DNA from: a bacterium
GTDB taxonomy: Bacteria; Electryoneota; Electryoneia; Electryoneales; Electryoneaceae
Reading direction: 5' to 3'
NCBI GenBank assembly: GCA_020444425.1
Contig: JAHLLB010000003.1
Location: forward strand, 62,001 to 126,000
Length of the DNA stretch: 64,000 nt
Positions 34,857 through 43,637 of this stretch are shown one piece after another. The position numbers were made by a program, and so were the translations under genes. Under the pieces are notes generated by a model that saw only the letters and a program-made list of their open reading frames with translations, was not told the DNA's origin and ran no database searches. Within the stretch, counting starts at the first letter, position 1. Every line of letters begins with the position of its first letter.

Positions 34857-37499
34857 ATGAAACGGTTGCTGACAGTTTTGATTCTGATCACGCTGACAGC
34901 GGGGGTGGTGCAGGCGACGCCTTATGTCGATCCACAGGAATTGCACGAACAAGCGGAACTTCGCGCACGCACCATGCCGCGTGGTCCGATGACTTTCGAT
35001 GGCATTCTTGACAATCGCAATGTCGCCGATAGCGTGCTGACCGTCGAGTATCGCCAGCTGCTCGATTGGCTCACCACGATGCAGGAACTCAGTCCCGGCG
35101 CAGACTTTGGCGGTATGCACGAGGGCGAAACCACCACGTGGGATATCGTCCAGACCGACAACACTCAGGAAGCGTTGCGAGACTGGTCACATTATGCCCG
35201 GATGACCGGCGATCTCGACCGGTACGCGGTAAATGTGGACGCTGCCTGGACCTATACGCTAAACAACCCCGCCTATCTCGAGGAGGGAGGAGGGGATCCG
35301 AATTATTACCGCGTCCACAACTGCGGTTGGGCGCTGGTCGCGGCGATGGAATACACCGAGGCGTACGGGGAGGACGATGACTACCTCGCATACGCCGATT
35401 CCTGCGCCCGCTACCTCGATACCTGGCGCCTGACCTGGCCGGAAACGGGTGTGTATGTCAACCCGCTCTCCGCGTCGTTTGGTGCGGGTGCGTTGCACAC
35501 CTATGCGCTGTGGCGGGACAACGCACAGTGGGAGATCGCCGCCGAAGAGATCGCGATGGGTGTGAAGCAATGGATCGAGGCTGACCCGGACCGTCTCAAC
35601 TACAATGAGGTCTGGGCGATGAGTGGCGGCACGGCCATGTGGGGCATCATCACCGCCCTGTTCCTCGACAATGTCCCCGCCGGGGAGGCGTGGCTGCCGA
35701 ATTATCTCCCCTCCATGGATTCGTATTCCGGTTCCGGACAGTGGAACAACTCCTGGACGGTGTGGTATGGTTTTGCATGGAACCGGGCGCATGATGTGCT
35801 GAACACTCAGGAGACACTCGACAACGCGATCGTGGTGGCGGATTACATGCTCGCGCAAGGGGATCTGGACGACGACGCAGGTGTTCCCGGCACTGAAGGG
35901 TTGAATCAGGACGACCAATCCTGGACCAGCGCCTACCAGGTCTGGTATGAGCTGGAACAGCTGATACACCGTAACCCCGAAGGTCCGGACCCGACGGCGC
36001 TGGGCCTGGTCGGCATGCCGGACACGTGGCCGCTGATCGTTGGCATGGAAATGCCGGTTGCCGGAGAAATCGCCAACGCCGGCCTGTTACCCAGCCCACC
36101 GGACAACCTGATCTGTTCGCTGACCTTCACGCTGCCGGATCAGATGGTCACGGTCGACAATATCCCTGTTCCATTCGGAACGAAAGTCTCCGGCTCGATG
36201 GGGATGTGGACGCCGCAGCAGGCGGGAACGATCACGATTTCCATGGAGGTGAGCGCGCCGGGCGATGTAAACCTCGACAACAACACGTTTTCACAGCAGT
36301 TCACAGTTTACCCGGCCCGCACAATCAGCGGGGTGATGCTCGACTCGCTGACCAATGAGCCGATCGAGGGTGAGGTACACTGGACGCAGCTTGATCTGGA
36401 GCCGACGCGTGAGGGCTCCGTTGCGATCAACCCCTCCACCGGAGAGTACTCGTTTACGGTCGCGGAGGGCACATATGAGCTATATGCGCTGCCGAATGTA
36501 ACCCCATACCCGCCTCGCACGGTCCAAGTAACGGTCACGAATTCGGATGTGGACGACGTCGACTTTCTCATTCCGGCATCTCCGGTGATGTACGTGACCA
36601 CGAATGCACAAGCGACAAGCGATACACTGCTGCTGAACGCGTTCGCGGCAAACGGGCTGGAAACGTTCGTCTGGAACTACAACGAACGTGGTTTGCCTGG
36701 TGCGGACATCCTCACGGAACAGCTGGATGTGTTGATCTGGAGTGTGGAGCAGGGGTCGGACCTCAGCTTCGATCCGGACCAGTGGAATCAGATCACCAGC
36801 TTCCTCGCGGATGAGGACAACCGTTCCGGGATGCTGTTCTCCGGTGACGGCGTGATGCACGCCCTGAGCGAGGACCAGCGCAGCCAGCTCGGTGTCGAGC
36901 TCGGGATCGTCGATCAGATCGGGCCGATCATCGCGGGCATGCATGATGCGGTGCTGCCGCCGTCCGATTCGCTGTTTGTCGGGGGGATTCTGCCGCAACA
37001 GGCGGTGGATGAAGTGATCCCGTCGAGCCAGGCGGCGGAATCGATCGGCATCGCACTCGGGCCGAATGTCTCAGCCGGTGCGCTGATTGACCGTTGGGCG
37101 CAGATCGGTATCGCCGTGTTCAGCTTCAGCGTCGAAGGGATTAACGATTTGGATGGCCGGTTCATGGCCCGCGAGGAATTCGTTGGCCGTTTGCTCGACT
37201 GGTTTGGCACGACGACCGAAGTCGCCGAATCCGGGCAAGTATCTGAACCGTTGCCGGATGCCTGGTCGTTGCGTGCGTGGCCGAACCCGTTCAACCCGTC
37301 GCTGCACATCGAGGTGAATGCCGCGGCACAAACAAACCTGGTGCTCTTTGACATTCTCGGCCGGGAGGTAACCCGTTGGAATGTCAAGGGCAACCGTACC
37401 TTGCACTGGGATGCGACCGGATTGGCGACAGGGATGTATTTCCTGCGTCTTGATGCCGGGCCGCACACTCGTGTACAGAAACTTGTGTTGCTGCGGTAG
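34857..37499 (+). CDS. Large secreted protein with type IX-like C-terminal sorting domain
   Basis: 880 residues from ATG 34857, with GGAGGAGGTGGGG directly before. Signal peptide at 1-20. Residues about 45-390 look like an alpha-helical toroid with paired Trp/Tyr helices (DWSHYARMTGDLDRYAVNVD; HNCGWALVAAMEYTEAYG). A beta-sandwich and a carboxypeptidase-regulatory-like domain (ISGVMLDSLTNEPIEGEV) follow to about 575. Then comes a flavodoxin/amidotransferase-like segment (ITSFLADEDNRSGMLFSGDG) to about 790. The last 75 residues (WPNPFNPSLHIEV, FDILGREV, GMYFLRL, QKLVLLR) form the C-terminal domain used by type IX-secreted or related surface proteins. Substrate unknown. Confidence 0.85.
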   Translation: MKRLLTVLILITLTAGVVQATPYVDPQELHEQAELRARTMPRGPMTFDGILDNRNVADSVLTVEYRQLLDWLTTMQELSPGADFGGMHEGETTTWDIVQTDNTQEALRDWSHYARMTGDLDRYAVNVDAAWTYTLNNPAYLEEGGGDPNYYRVHNCGWALVAAMEYTEAYGEDDDYLAYADSCARYLDTWRLTWPETGVYVNPLSASFGAGALHTYALWRDNAQWEIAAEEIAMGVKQWIEADPDRLNYNEVWAMSGGTAMWGIITALFLDNVPAGEAWLPNYLPSMDSYSGSGQWNNSWTVWYGFAWNRAHDVLNTQETLDNAIVVADYMLAQGDLDDDAGVPGTEGLNQDDQSWTSAYQVWYELEQLIHRNPEGPDPTALGLVGMPDTWPLIVGMEMPVAGEIANAGLLPSPPDNLICSLTFTLPDQMVTVDNIPVPFGTKVSGSMGMWTPQQAGTITISMEVSAPGDVNLDNNTFSQQFTVYPARTISGVMLDSLTNEPIEGEVHWTQLDLEPTREGSVAINPSTGEYSFTVAEGTYELYALPNVTPYPPRTVQVTVTNSDVDDVDFLIPASPVMYVTTNAQATSDTLLLNAFAANGLETFVWNYNERGLPGADILTEQLDVLIWSVEQGSDLSFDPDQWNQITSFLADEDNRSGMLFSGDGVMHALSEDQRSQLGVELGIVDQIGPIIAGMHDAVLPPSDSLFVGGILPQQAVDEVIPSSQAAESIGIALGPNVSAGALIDRWAQIGIAVFSFSVEGINDLDGRFMAREEFVGRLLDWFGTTTEVAESGQVSEPLPDAWSLRAWPNPFNPSLHIEVNAAAQTNLVLFDILGREVTRWNVKGNRTLHWDATGLATGMYFLRLDAGPHTRVQKLVLLR

Positions 37500-37663
37500 C
37501 GTGGCACACAGGATCGGACAAGGTGTTGCGTGGCTCGACATGGACGGATCTATTCCGGCACGCCATGTTGCCGCATACCTGCGCCCGCCTTATCTTGCGT
37601 GATCGAATTTCGGCGGAATGACCGTCGATGGGGAGAGGAACCGATTCTTCGAGGGAGCACTCG

Positions 37664-38005
37664 ATGAAACTGAAAAGTGAACGCCATGGCAGCGTGGTCG
37701 TGTTGGAGTTGAGGGGCAAAGTGATGGGTGGCCCGGACGCGACCGTGTTCCGTGATGAATTGAAGAAGCATCTGGATGATGGTATCCGCAAGGTCGTGGT
37801 TGACCTCGGCAAGGTGGACTGGATGAATTCGTCCGGCCTGGGGATTCTCATCGGCGGTCTGACCACGGTGAAGAACCTCAGCGGTGAGATGAAGCTTGCC
37901 CGCACAACGGACAAGATCCAGTCGCTGCTGATGATCACCAAGCTGGTGCAGGTGTTCGACACTCACGACAGCGTCGAATCGGCCATCGCCTCATTCAGCG
38001 AGTAG
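37664..38005 (+). CDS. STAS-domain anti-sigma factor antagonist
   Basis: 113 residues from ATG 37664; GAGGGAG lies upstream. Single STAS domain with the phosphoacceptor segment DWMNSSGLGIL (S56/S57), the RsbV/SpoIIAA signature. Unphosphorylated STAS proteins sequester the anti-sigma kinase. It is followed by an RsbU-type phosphatase and an RsbW-type kinase, making a complete partner-switching set. Confidence 0.93.
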   Translation: MKLKSERHGSVVVLELRGKVMGGPDATVFRDELKKHLDDGIRKVVVDLGKVDWMNSSGLGILIGGLTTVKNLSGEMKLARTTDKIQSLLMITKLVQVFDTHDSVESAIASFSE

Positions 38006-38053
38006 TTCGCAACGGGAAGGCCTGCCCGTAGTTGTGGGACTGGCGGTTGAGCC

Positions 38054-39496
38054 ATGAACAGTACGCTGACGCGCACCGAAGATCTCGAGCAGTTGCTGGA
38101 CACGTTGCGGACGCATCGTGCGCGGCTGGCGGATACGGGACAGGTGGAGAACCCGGCAGACCTGGCGGCATTTCTCGCCGTGCTGGATGATCGCCTGTCG
38201 CAGCTCGTGCTCAGCTTGAACAAGAGCCTCGAGTTCGAGTTGTTGCGGAAAACCGCGCTTCTGCTCGCCCGTGCGGTTGAGCAGGAAGAAGTGCTGGCAG
38301 CGATGCTGGACGGCTTGAAGCAGGTGTTGCCGTACGATGCAGGCGGAATTTATCTCGTCGATTCGACACCGCCGAAGGTGGATTCGGGCGACGAAAACGG
38401 GACGTCGGCACCTCAGGACGGCATTGAACTAAGCGCGTTGCTGGTGCGTGGGTACGACGAGGAAGGACACCGCAAGTTCAAGCAGAAGTTGAATGAGGGC
38501 GTGGTTGGCTGGGTGATTGCCAATGGTCGATCTCAGGTCGTCGATGACACTCAAAAAGATGACCGTTACATCGAACTTCGGCCTGGAACGCGGAGTGAAA
38601 TAGCTGTACCGATCATCACTCGCGACACGGTGATCGGCGCGATCAACCTGGAAGCGGATCGTGTTGCGGCGTTTCCGGAAGAGAGTCTCAGCCTGCTGGA
38701 GAATTTGTCCAGTTATGCGACAGTTGCGCTGGAGCGGGCGAGGATTCACCGGCAGTTGATGGAGGCGCGTGGGGTCGAACGTGAGCTCGAAATTGCTCGC
38801 GAGATCCAGAAAAAGCTGTTGCCGGTGGAGCTGCCGAAGCTGCCAAACTTCGAGCTCGCCGGGCTGAATGTACCGTCCGAGTTTGTTGGCGGCGATTATT
38901 TCGATTTTATTCCGCTCACCGACAAGGACATCGGGATTGTGATCGCGGATGTGGCTGGCAAAGGTTTTGCAGCAGGACTGGTGATGGCCAGCTTGCGCTC
39001 CGCATTGCGCATGAGAGTTGAAACCACGTACAGCATTCGTACAGTCATGGGTATCGTAAACCGGTTTCTGTACGATTCGACTGGTCCGGAACGATACGTT
39101 ACCACGTTTTACGGCGTTCTGGACTCTCTGACCGGCCGGTTTACGTATGTGAACGCCGGTCACAATGCGCCGTTCCTGATCCATGCGGACAACCGCGTGG
39201 TTCAATTGACAACCGGTGGCCCGTTACTTGGAGTGATCCGCGAAGCGGAGTATGCCGAAGCGATCGCGGAACTCGAGCCGGGCGCGTTGCTGATCCTGTA
39301 CACGGACGGCATCGCGGAGGCCGGCGGAGATCATGGAGAAGAATTCGGAGAAGACCGCATCATCCAACTCGCACTCGCACACAAGGACAAACCGGCGGAG
39401 GAAATCGCCAGGACGATTGAACGGGCGGCGGTGAAATTTCACGGCAACGCCAGCCCGATAGACGACCGAACCGTTCTGGTGGTGAAGCATCTATGA
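38054..39496 (+). CDS. GAF-domain PP2C (RsbU/SpoIIE-type) phosphatase
   Basis: 480 residues. An N-terminal helical segment (1-60), a GAF domain at about 65-235 (LPYDAGGIYLV ... SEIAVPIITRDTVIGAINLEA), a coiled linker (RELEIAREIQKKLLP) and a SpoIIE-type PP2C domain at about 265-480 with metal motifs GGDYFDF, VADVAGKGFAAGL, NAGHNAPF, YTDGIAEAG and DDRTVLVVK. It should dephosphorylate the neighbouring STAS protein in response to a GAF ligand. It overlaps the kinase gene by 4 bp. Confidence 0.94.
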   Translation: MNSTLTRTEDLEQLLDTLRTHRARLADTGQVENPADLAAFLAVLDDRLSQLVLSLNKSLEFELLRKTALLLARAVEQEEVLAAMLDGLKQVLPYDAGGIYLVDSTPPKVDSGDENGTSAPQDGIELSALLVRGYDEEGHRKFKQKLNEGVVGWVIANGRSQVVDDTQKDDRYIELRPGTRSEIAVPIITRDTVIGAINLEADRVAAFPEESLSLLENLSSYATVALERARIHRQLMEARGVERELEIAREIQKKLLPVELPKLPNFELAGLNVPSEFVGGDYFDFIPLTDKDIGIVIADVAGKGFAAGLVMASLRSALRMRVETTYSIRTVMGIVNRFLYDSTGPERYVTTFYGVLDSLTGRFTYVNAGHNAPFLIHADNRVVQLTTGGPLLGVIREAEYAEAIAELEPGALLILYTDGIAEAGGDHGEEFGEDRIIQLALAHKDKPAEEIARTIERAAVKFHGNASPIDDRTVLVVKHL

Positions 39497-39918
39497 AAGA
39501 TGAAACGAAACTGATCATTCCCTCCGATCCCGCCCGGCTGGAAGAGGTGGATGCTTTCGCTGAACGTTGGATGGACGGCATGCCATTCTCCGAGGATCAG
39601 CGCTACGACATCGCCATCTCGCTGTCGGAAGCGGTGAACAACGCCATCGAGCATGGCAACGCCGGTGACGCCTCGAAAAAGGTCACCATCATCCTCACCC
39701 CCATTGACGGCGGGATTCACATCAAGGTCAGCGACGAAGGCGGCGGTTTCAATCCGGAATCGGTTGCCGATCCGACCGAACCCGCAAATCTGCTTTCCGA
39801 ATCCGGGCGCGGCCTGCTGATCATCAGCCACCTGATGGACGAAGTCAAAGTCGAACCCTGCAAGGCCGGCACCTGCATCGAACTGGTCAAACGTTTCAGT
39901 TCAAGCAAAGCCAGCTGA
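39493..39918 (+). CDS. RsbW-type anti-sigma factor kinase
   Basis: 141 residues, a single GHKL ATPase domain: N-box SEAVNNAIEHGN at about 46-57, G1 DEGGGFN and G2 GRGLLIISHLMDEV. Such kinases bind a sigma factor and phosphorylate the STAS antagonist. It starts inside the phosphatase gene (ATGA overlap). No sigma factor lies in the window, so the target is unknown. Confidence 0.92.
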   Translation: MKDETKLIIPSDPARLEEVDAFAERWMDGMPFSEDQRYDIAISLSEAVNNAIEHGNAGDASKKVTIILTPIDGGIHIKVSDEGGGFNPESVADPTEPANLLSESGRGLLIISHLMDEVKVEPCKAGTCIELVKRFSSSKAS

Positions 39919-40038
39919 CAGATAACACTGACCGTATCTGATACCCGGACTCTCTCACGTTTCGTGTCGTCACCCCTCTCTCAGCCGTACCTTCCTGACC
40001 GTTCCAGCTTTCGTAAACCTTGACCCTGAGTGTGTAGC

Positions 40039-40767
40039 ATGAATGTGCTCGGCCGGAAACCGGTGCTTGAACTGTTGCAGTCGGATCGTCCCGTGAAGCG
40101 GGTAACCATCGTGCTCGGCACGCAGGGCCGCATCATCGGCGAGATTATCAAGGCTGCGAAGGCGAAGAACGTCCGCGTCGACCGCATCCCGGCGGAACGG
40201 GCGGGACAGGTCATCGGGCCGGGCAATCACCAGGGCGTGATGGCCGAAGTGTCGCCGGTGAAGTTTCATACGCTCAACGACCTCAACGATACCATCCCGA
40301 TCACTCACGGCCTGATTATCGCGCTGGACGGTGTCACCGACCCGCATCATCTCGGCGCGATCGCCCGTAGCGCGCTGGCGGCGGGCTGTGACGCGCTCCT
40401 GTTGCAGGAACGGCGTGGGGCGTTACCCAACGACACCGCGTTGAAGGCGTCCGCCGGGACGATGTTGCGTCTGCCGGTGATTGTCGAGACGAACCTCTCC
40501 CGTGCTATCGAACTGCTGAAGAAGGACGGCTGGTGGGTGCATGGTGCTACCGGTGCTGAAGGATCCAGCCTCTGGGATCACAACTGGGATGAGATGACGT
40601 TGCTTGTCATCGGCAGTGAGGGGGAGGGGATCTCCCCGCGCGTGCTCAGCTTTTGCGACCACCAGGTGCGCATTCCGATGGCGGCGGAGGTGGAATCATT
40701 GTCGGCGTCCGCGGCGGCCTCGGTCATCCTGTTCGACATCGCGCGCAAACGCGGACTCGACGGCTAG
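40039..40767 (+). CDS. rlmB: TrmH/SpoU family RNA 2'-O-methyltransferase, RlmB-like
   Basis: 242 residues. ATG 40039 chosen over GTG 40030. N-terminal substrate-binding domain (MNVLGRKPVLELL; RAGQVIGPGNHQGVMAEVSP), then the knotted SpoU domain with motifs ALDGVTDPHHLGAIARSA, VIGSEGEGISP and IPMAAEVESLSASAAASVILF. Length and N-terminal domain fit RlmB, which methylates G2251 of 23S rRNA. Its stop overlaps that of a convergent truncated gene. Confidence 0.92.
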   Translation: MNVLGRKPVLELLQSDRPVKRVTIVLGTQGRIIGEIIKAAKAKNVRVDRIPAERAGQVIGPGNHQGVMAEVSPVKFHTLNDLNDTIPITHGLIIALDGVTDPHHLGAIARSALAAGCDALLLQERRGALPNDTALKASAGTMLRLPVIVETNLSRAIELLKKDGWWVHGATGAEGSSLWDHNWDEMTLLVIGSEGEGISPRVLSFCDHQVRIPMAAEVESLSASAAASVILFDIARKRGLDG

Positions 40768-40877
40768 GCCCGGACGGGGTCGCAGAGCAGGTTCAACATT
40801 ACCACCTCGCCGTCATACGAACGCGAGAACAAGTCCCGCCCGGCCTCCTCGGTCACGGTCAGGTAAGTCTCCGTCAT
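40764..40877 (-). pseudogene. Truncated DUF1330-like gene remnant downstream of marR
   Basis: A 37-codon frame begins at ATG 40877, coupled to the marR stop by an ATGA overlap and preceded by GGGAGGTG. It reads MTETYLTVTEEAGRDLFSRS then YDGEVVMLNLLCDPVRA. The start and the VVMLNLL motif resemble the first third of DUF1330-like proteins (from memory), but it stops where rlmB ends. It looks like the 5' end of a gene whose remainder was deleted. Confidence 0.55.
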
Positions 40878-41299
40878 CGCACACCTCCCGGCAGACGGTT
40901 CAGCAGATCGGACAGAGTGGCCTTGCCATCGTCTCCGAGCGGTGCGAACAATCGTTCCGCGCTGGCGGCGAGAGTTTCGTTCGCCTCGGAGAGGATGCGT
41001 GCCCCGGCGTCGGTCAATTTGACCAGGCTGACTCGCGCATCCCGAGGATGCTCTTCCTTCGCGACCAGTCCGATTTTTTCCATCGGATTCAGCAGCCGCG
41101 TGATCCCGGACGCGGTCAAACCGGTCTGATCAGCGAGGTCGATACGACGTAACGTCTGGTTCGGTGCCTGGTCGAGCAGATCCAGCACGGCGATTTCGCT
41201 CAAGCTGATGCCGTGTACGCTGAGGCTGCCGTTGACACGTTTCAACAGTTGGGCATGCAGTGAGCTCAGGCGCAACAACAGGTCTTTGTTCTGTGACAT
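40874..41299 (-). CDS. MarR family transcriptional regulator
   Basis: 141 residues from ATG 41299. Winged-helix DNA-binding domain with the typical LADQTGLTASGITRLLNPMEKIGLVAKEEHPRDARVSLVKLT arrangement (about 55-97): recognition helix, then the wing DxRxxLVxLT. Dimerisation helices at both ends. It overlaps a truncated gene downstream and is divergent from the M23 peptidase gene. An inverted repeat overlaps its likely promoter, suggesting autoregulation. Confidence 0.92.
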   Translation of the reverse strand: MSQNKDLLLRLSSLHAQLLKRVNGSLSVHGISLSEIAVLDLLDQAPNQTLRRIDLADQTGLTASGITRLLNPMEKIGLVAKEEHPRDARVSLVKLTDAGARILSEANETLAASAERLFAPLGDDGKATLSDLLNRLPGGVR

Positions 41300-41325
41300 C
41301 GGTGTCTCTTGTTGAATTGTTGAGT

Positions 41326-41359
41326 GGTCAAGTATACTGCAAATAAATTGACCGCACAA
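41326..41359 (-). promoter_or_regulatory. Likely marR promoter with MarR-type operator
   Basis: On the minus strand: -35 TTGTGC (41359-41354), 17-bp spacer, -10 TATACT (41336-41331). The inverted repeat GGTCAA/TTGACC (41326-41331 and 41348-41353) brackets the spacer and -10 element, so a bound dimer would block the promoter. The start codon lies about 32 bp downstream. Confidence 0.55.
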
Positions 41360-41547
41360 GGGCGGCTCGGGTAGAAACGAGACCGTATCTGCGGGCCAGG
41401 ATTTGCTGCTACCGTCGGCTGTTGAAACTGGCGAGGATTGGCTCTTTTCGCTGGTCCGCTCCCGGATCAGCTGCTGGTTGGCGCGTTGACTGTCGGGGGG
41501 TGTCCGGTTAACTTCCTAGTCTATCTCAAGATCGAAACAGGATTCGC

Positions 41548-42411
41548 GTGAACCAGAAACATCAGATCATCTGGTATTGGCCGGGCAAGGTGCAGCCGCG
41601 GGAGTTCCGGTTCAAGCCTGCGACGTTTTACGTGCTTGCGTTCGTGCCGGTTGTGTTCACGGCGATGTTCGTGCTAGCGGTCATCCTGTTCGTTTCGTTC
41701 AGCCTCAAGTCCGACGAATTCCAGACGCTGCAGGAAGAGAACCGATTGCTGCGCAGCCAGCTCGGACGGGTTTTCGAGCTGGATCGTCAACTCAGTGAGA
41801 TGGAACGTTTCCAGGATCAGGTCCGGCGTGGGTTGACGGAAGGCGTCGACATGCAGCGGATCATGGAAGCGGGTGAGGCGGTGGAGTGGGAGAATCCGCC
41901 GATGCAGCCGGAAGCGGAGGAATGGGTTCCGGTGAACGAGACGTCGGCGTCCAGCGGTCCGGAACTGCTGGATCTATCCTCGCTCAACGAACCCGGGTTC
42001 GGCATCGTGTTGCCGGAGCAGTGGCCGTTGGACGGGTTCATCACGCGCAACTACGAGTTTTCCAGCATCGATCCGGGCCGGAGCCATGTCGGCATCGACA
42101 TCGCGACACCGCGTGGTACGCCGGTGCATGCGGTTGCGGACGGGACGGTGATTTCCGCGGAATGGAACCCGCGTTATGGCCATCGTGTGATGGTGGATCA
42201 TGGCGGCGGGATGATCAGCATGTACGGGCACAACGAATTGTTGCTGGTGGAAACGGGGGACCGGATCACGTCCGGTGAACCGATTGCGTTGTCCGGAAAT
42301 TCGGGAATCAGCACGGCGCCGCATCTCCATTTCGAGATCTGGTTAAACGGGAGAGCGGTTGATCCTCGCGCGTTGCTTCCACAACGAGGAGAGCACAGTG
42401 AAGAAGGATGA
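41548..42411 (+). CDS. M23 family (LytM-type) peptidoglycan endopeptidase, membrane anchored
   Basis: 287 residues, GTG start. One membrane segment near 27-50 (FYVLAFVPVVFTAMFVLAVI), a coiled-coil segment at about 55-100, a linker, and the M23 domain from about 150: SHVGIDIATPRGTPVHAVADG with H and D zinc ligands, YGHRVMVDHGGG and the catalytic HLHFEIW. It cleaves peptidoglycan cross-links in the periplasm. Its last 14 bp overlap the bactofilin gene, a pairing known to shape cells in other bacteria. Confidence 0.94.
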   Translation: MNQKHQIIWYWPGKVQPREFRFKPATFYVLAFVPVVFTAMFVLAVILFVSFSLKSDEFQTLQEENRLLRSQLGRVFELDRQLSEMERFQDQVRRGLTEGVDMQRIMEAGEAVEWENPPMQPEAEEWVPVNETSASSGPELLDLSSLNEPGFGIVLPEQWPLDGFITRNYEFSSIDPGRSHVGIDIATPRGTPVHAVADGTVISAEWNPRYGHRVMVDHGGGMISMYGHNELLLVETGDRITSGEPIALSGNSGISTAPHLHFEIWLNGRAVDPRALLPQRGEHSEEG

Positions 42412-42904
42412 GCGGAAATATTCGGACAGCCTAACATCAATCCTGGGCGGGGATGCACGGTTTGAGGGGACGCTGGAATTGAAGGGCTCCCTTCGCATTG
42501 ACGGATCGTTCCGTGGAACTCTAACTTGCGGTGGATCGGTTACGATCGGTGGTGACGGTTCTTTCCACGGCGAGATCAGGGCAGAAGAGGTTATCCTCGG
42601 CGGGCAGATATCCGGACGCGTGCTCGCGCGCAAGCTGATGGTGTTGGAAGCAACCAGCAAGCTTGAGGGCGAGTTGGCGTGTGGCACATTGCATGTGAAT
42701 GAAGGTGCGGTGTTCAACGGCACAAGTGTGATGGGCGAACGTGCTGTCGAGGAGCTGTTCAACGAACCGTTGAAGCAGCTGGAAGCGTCCGGCATGCCGG
42801 TTTATGATGACGAAGAATCCGGCGACGAGATGGAGGGCGAGCCGGTCCGTGACCGGACCGGTAACGGATTCCACTTCTCGGATTCGGAATCCAGTTCATC
42901 CTGA
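42398..42904 (+). CDS. Bactofilin
   Basis: 168 residues from GTG 42398, preceded by GAGGAGAG. The central beta-helix domain (about 15-115) begins with the classic FEGTLELKGSLRIDGSFRGTL and continues IGGDGSFHGEIRAEEVILGG. The C-terminal tail is acidic and Ser-rich (DSESSSS) and probably disordered. Bactofilins polymerise as membrane-associated cytoskeletal filaments and often recruit M23 peptidases such as the one overlapping it. Confidence 0.94.
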   Translation: MKKDERKYSDSLTSILGGDARFEGTLELKGSLRIDGSFRGTLTCGGSVTIGGDGSFHGEIRAEEVILGGQISGRVLARKLMVLEATSKLEGELACGTLHVNEGAVFNGTSVMGERAVEELFNEPLKQLEASGMPVYDDEESGDEMEGEPVRDRTGNGFHFSDSESSSS

Positions 42905-42928
42905 TCTTCTGCTTTGTGGCGGCACCGA

Positions 42929-43207
42929 ATGCAGTTTTTCAAACGATCGGAATCGGACTCCAGGCAGGGTGGCTGGATTGACTTGGGGATTCAGGCGGGG
43001 CTGACCCTGGCCTTGTCAGTTGTGTTGTTTACACTCGGCGGTCGATGGCTTGATGCTCAGTTAGGCACATCGCCGCTGTTCCTTATTGTCGGAACGCTTT
43101 GGGGGGCAGGCGGGGGGACCTGGTGGGTGATTCTCCGTGTCAAGCAGTATTCCGACAAAGAAGAAAAACGGGCACAATCGGGCGACGCTGAGGGAGATCG
43201 TGGTTGA
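42929..43207 (+). CDS. atpZ: AtpZ/AtpI-like ATP synthase accessory protein
   Basis: 92 residues from ATG 42929. Two membrane segments (about 20-38 and 46-66) joined by a short Gly-rich turn (GGRWLDAQLG; GTLWGAGGGTWWVI), the AtpZ/F0F1-ATPase gene 1 layout, ending in a charged tail. AtpZ helps ion supply or assembly of the F0 sector. First gene of the atp operon. Confidence 0.8.
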   Translation: MQFFKRSESDSRQGGWIDLGIQAGLTLALSVVLFTLGGRWLDAQLGTSPLFLIVGTLWGAGGGTWWVILRVKQYSDKEEKRAQSGDAEGDRG

Positions 43208-43301
43208 TTGACGGACGCCAACCGAGGCTGAGAGCGGAGGTTGCCGTCTGGTCATTCTCGAAATACCTTCCTTCGCAACCGGTCAGGCCACTCGAGTTGA
43301 C

Positions 43302-43637
43302 ATGCTCCTGATCAAGATTCTTTACTTCGTAGCCGCCAGTGCCGTGATGGGCGGCTTGGGTGTATTCCTCATGATTCCCCCGATTCGCAGGGGAGATCGT
43401 GAAGGATTGCTCGTTCGAATGATGGTTGGGTTTGTTGGCAAGCTGCTGGTTGGTGTTGGACTGTTGTTGCTGGCGTGGAAAGGGTTTGGCTGGTCGCCGA
43501 ACCACAGCGCATTCGGGATGGTCGGCGCGTATATCGTGGCGCTGATGGTGATCCTGATGACCGCTTCCAGCGCGGTGAAACACCTTTCGGCAAAGCAACA
43601 GGCTGCCTCGCAACAAGAGCAAGAGGGAGAGGGATGA
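43302..43637 (+). CDS. Small membrane protein in the atp operon (AtpI-like)
   Basis: 111 residues with four hydrophobic segments (about 4-24, 42-58, 70-88) and a Gln/Glu-rich tail. It occupies the place of atpI between atpZ and atpB, and its stop overlaps the atpB ATG (ATGA). No catalytic motif is visible. Likely the ATP synthase protein I equivalent that assists c-ring assembly; assignment rests on position and topology. Confidence 0.7.
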   Translation: MLLIKILYFVAASAVMGGLGVFLMIPPIRRGDREGLLVRMMVGFVGKLLVGVGLLLLAWKGFGWSPNHSAFGMVGAYIVALMVILMTASSAVKHLSAKQQAASQQEQEGEG

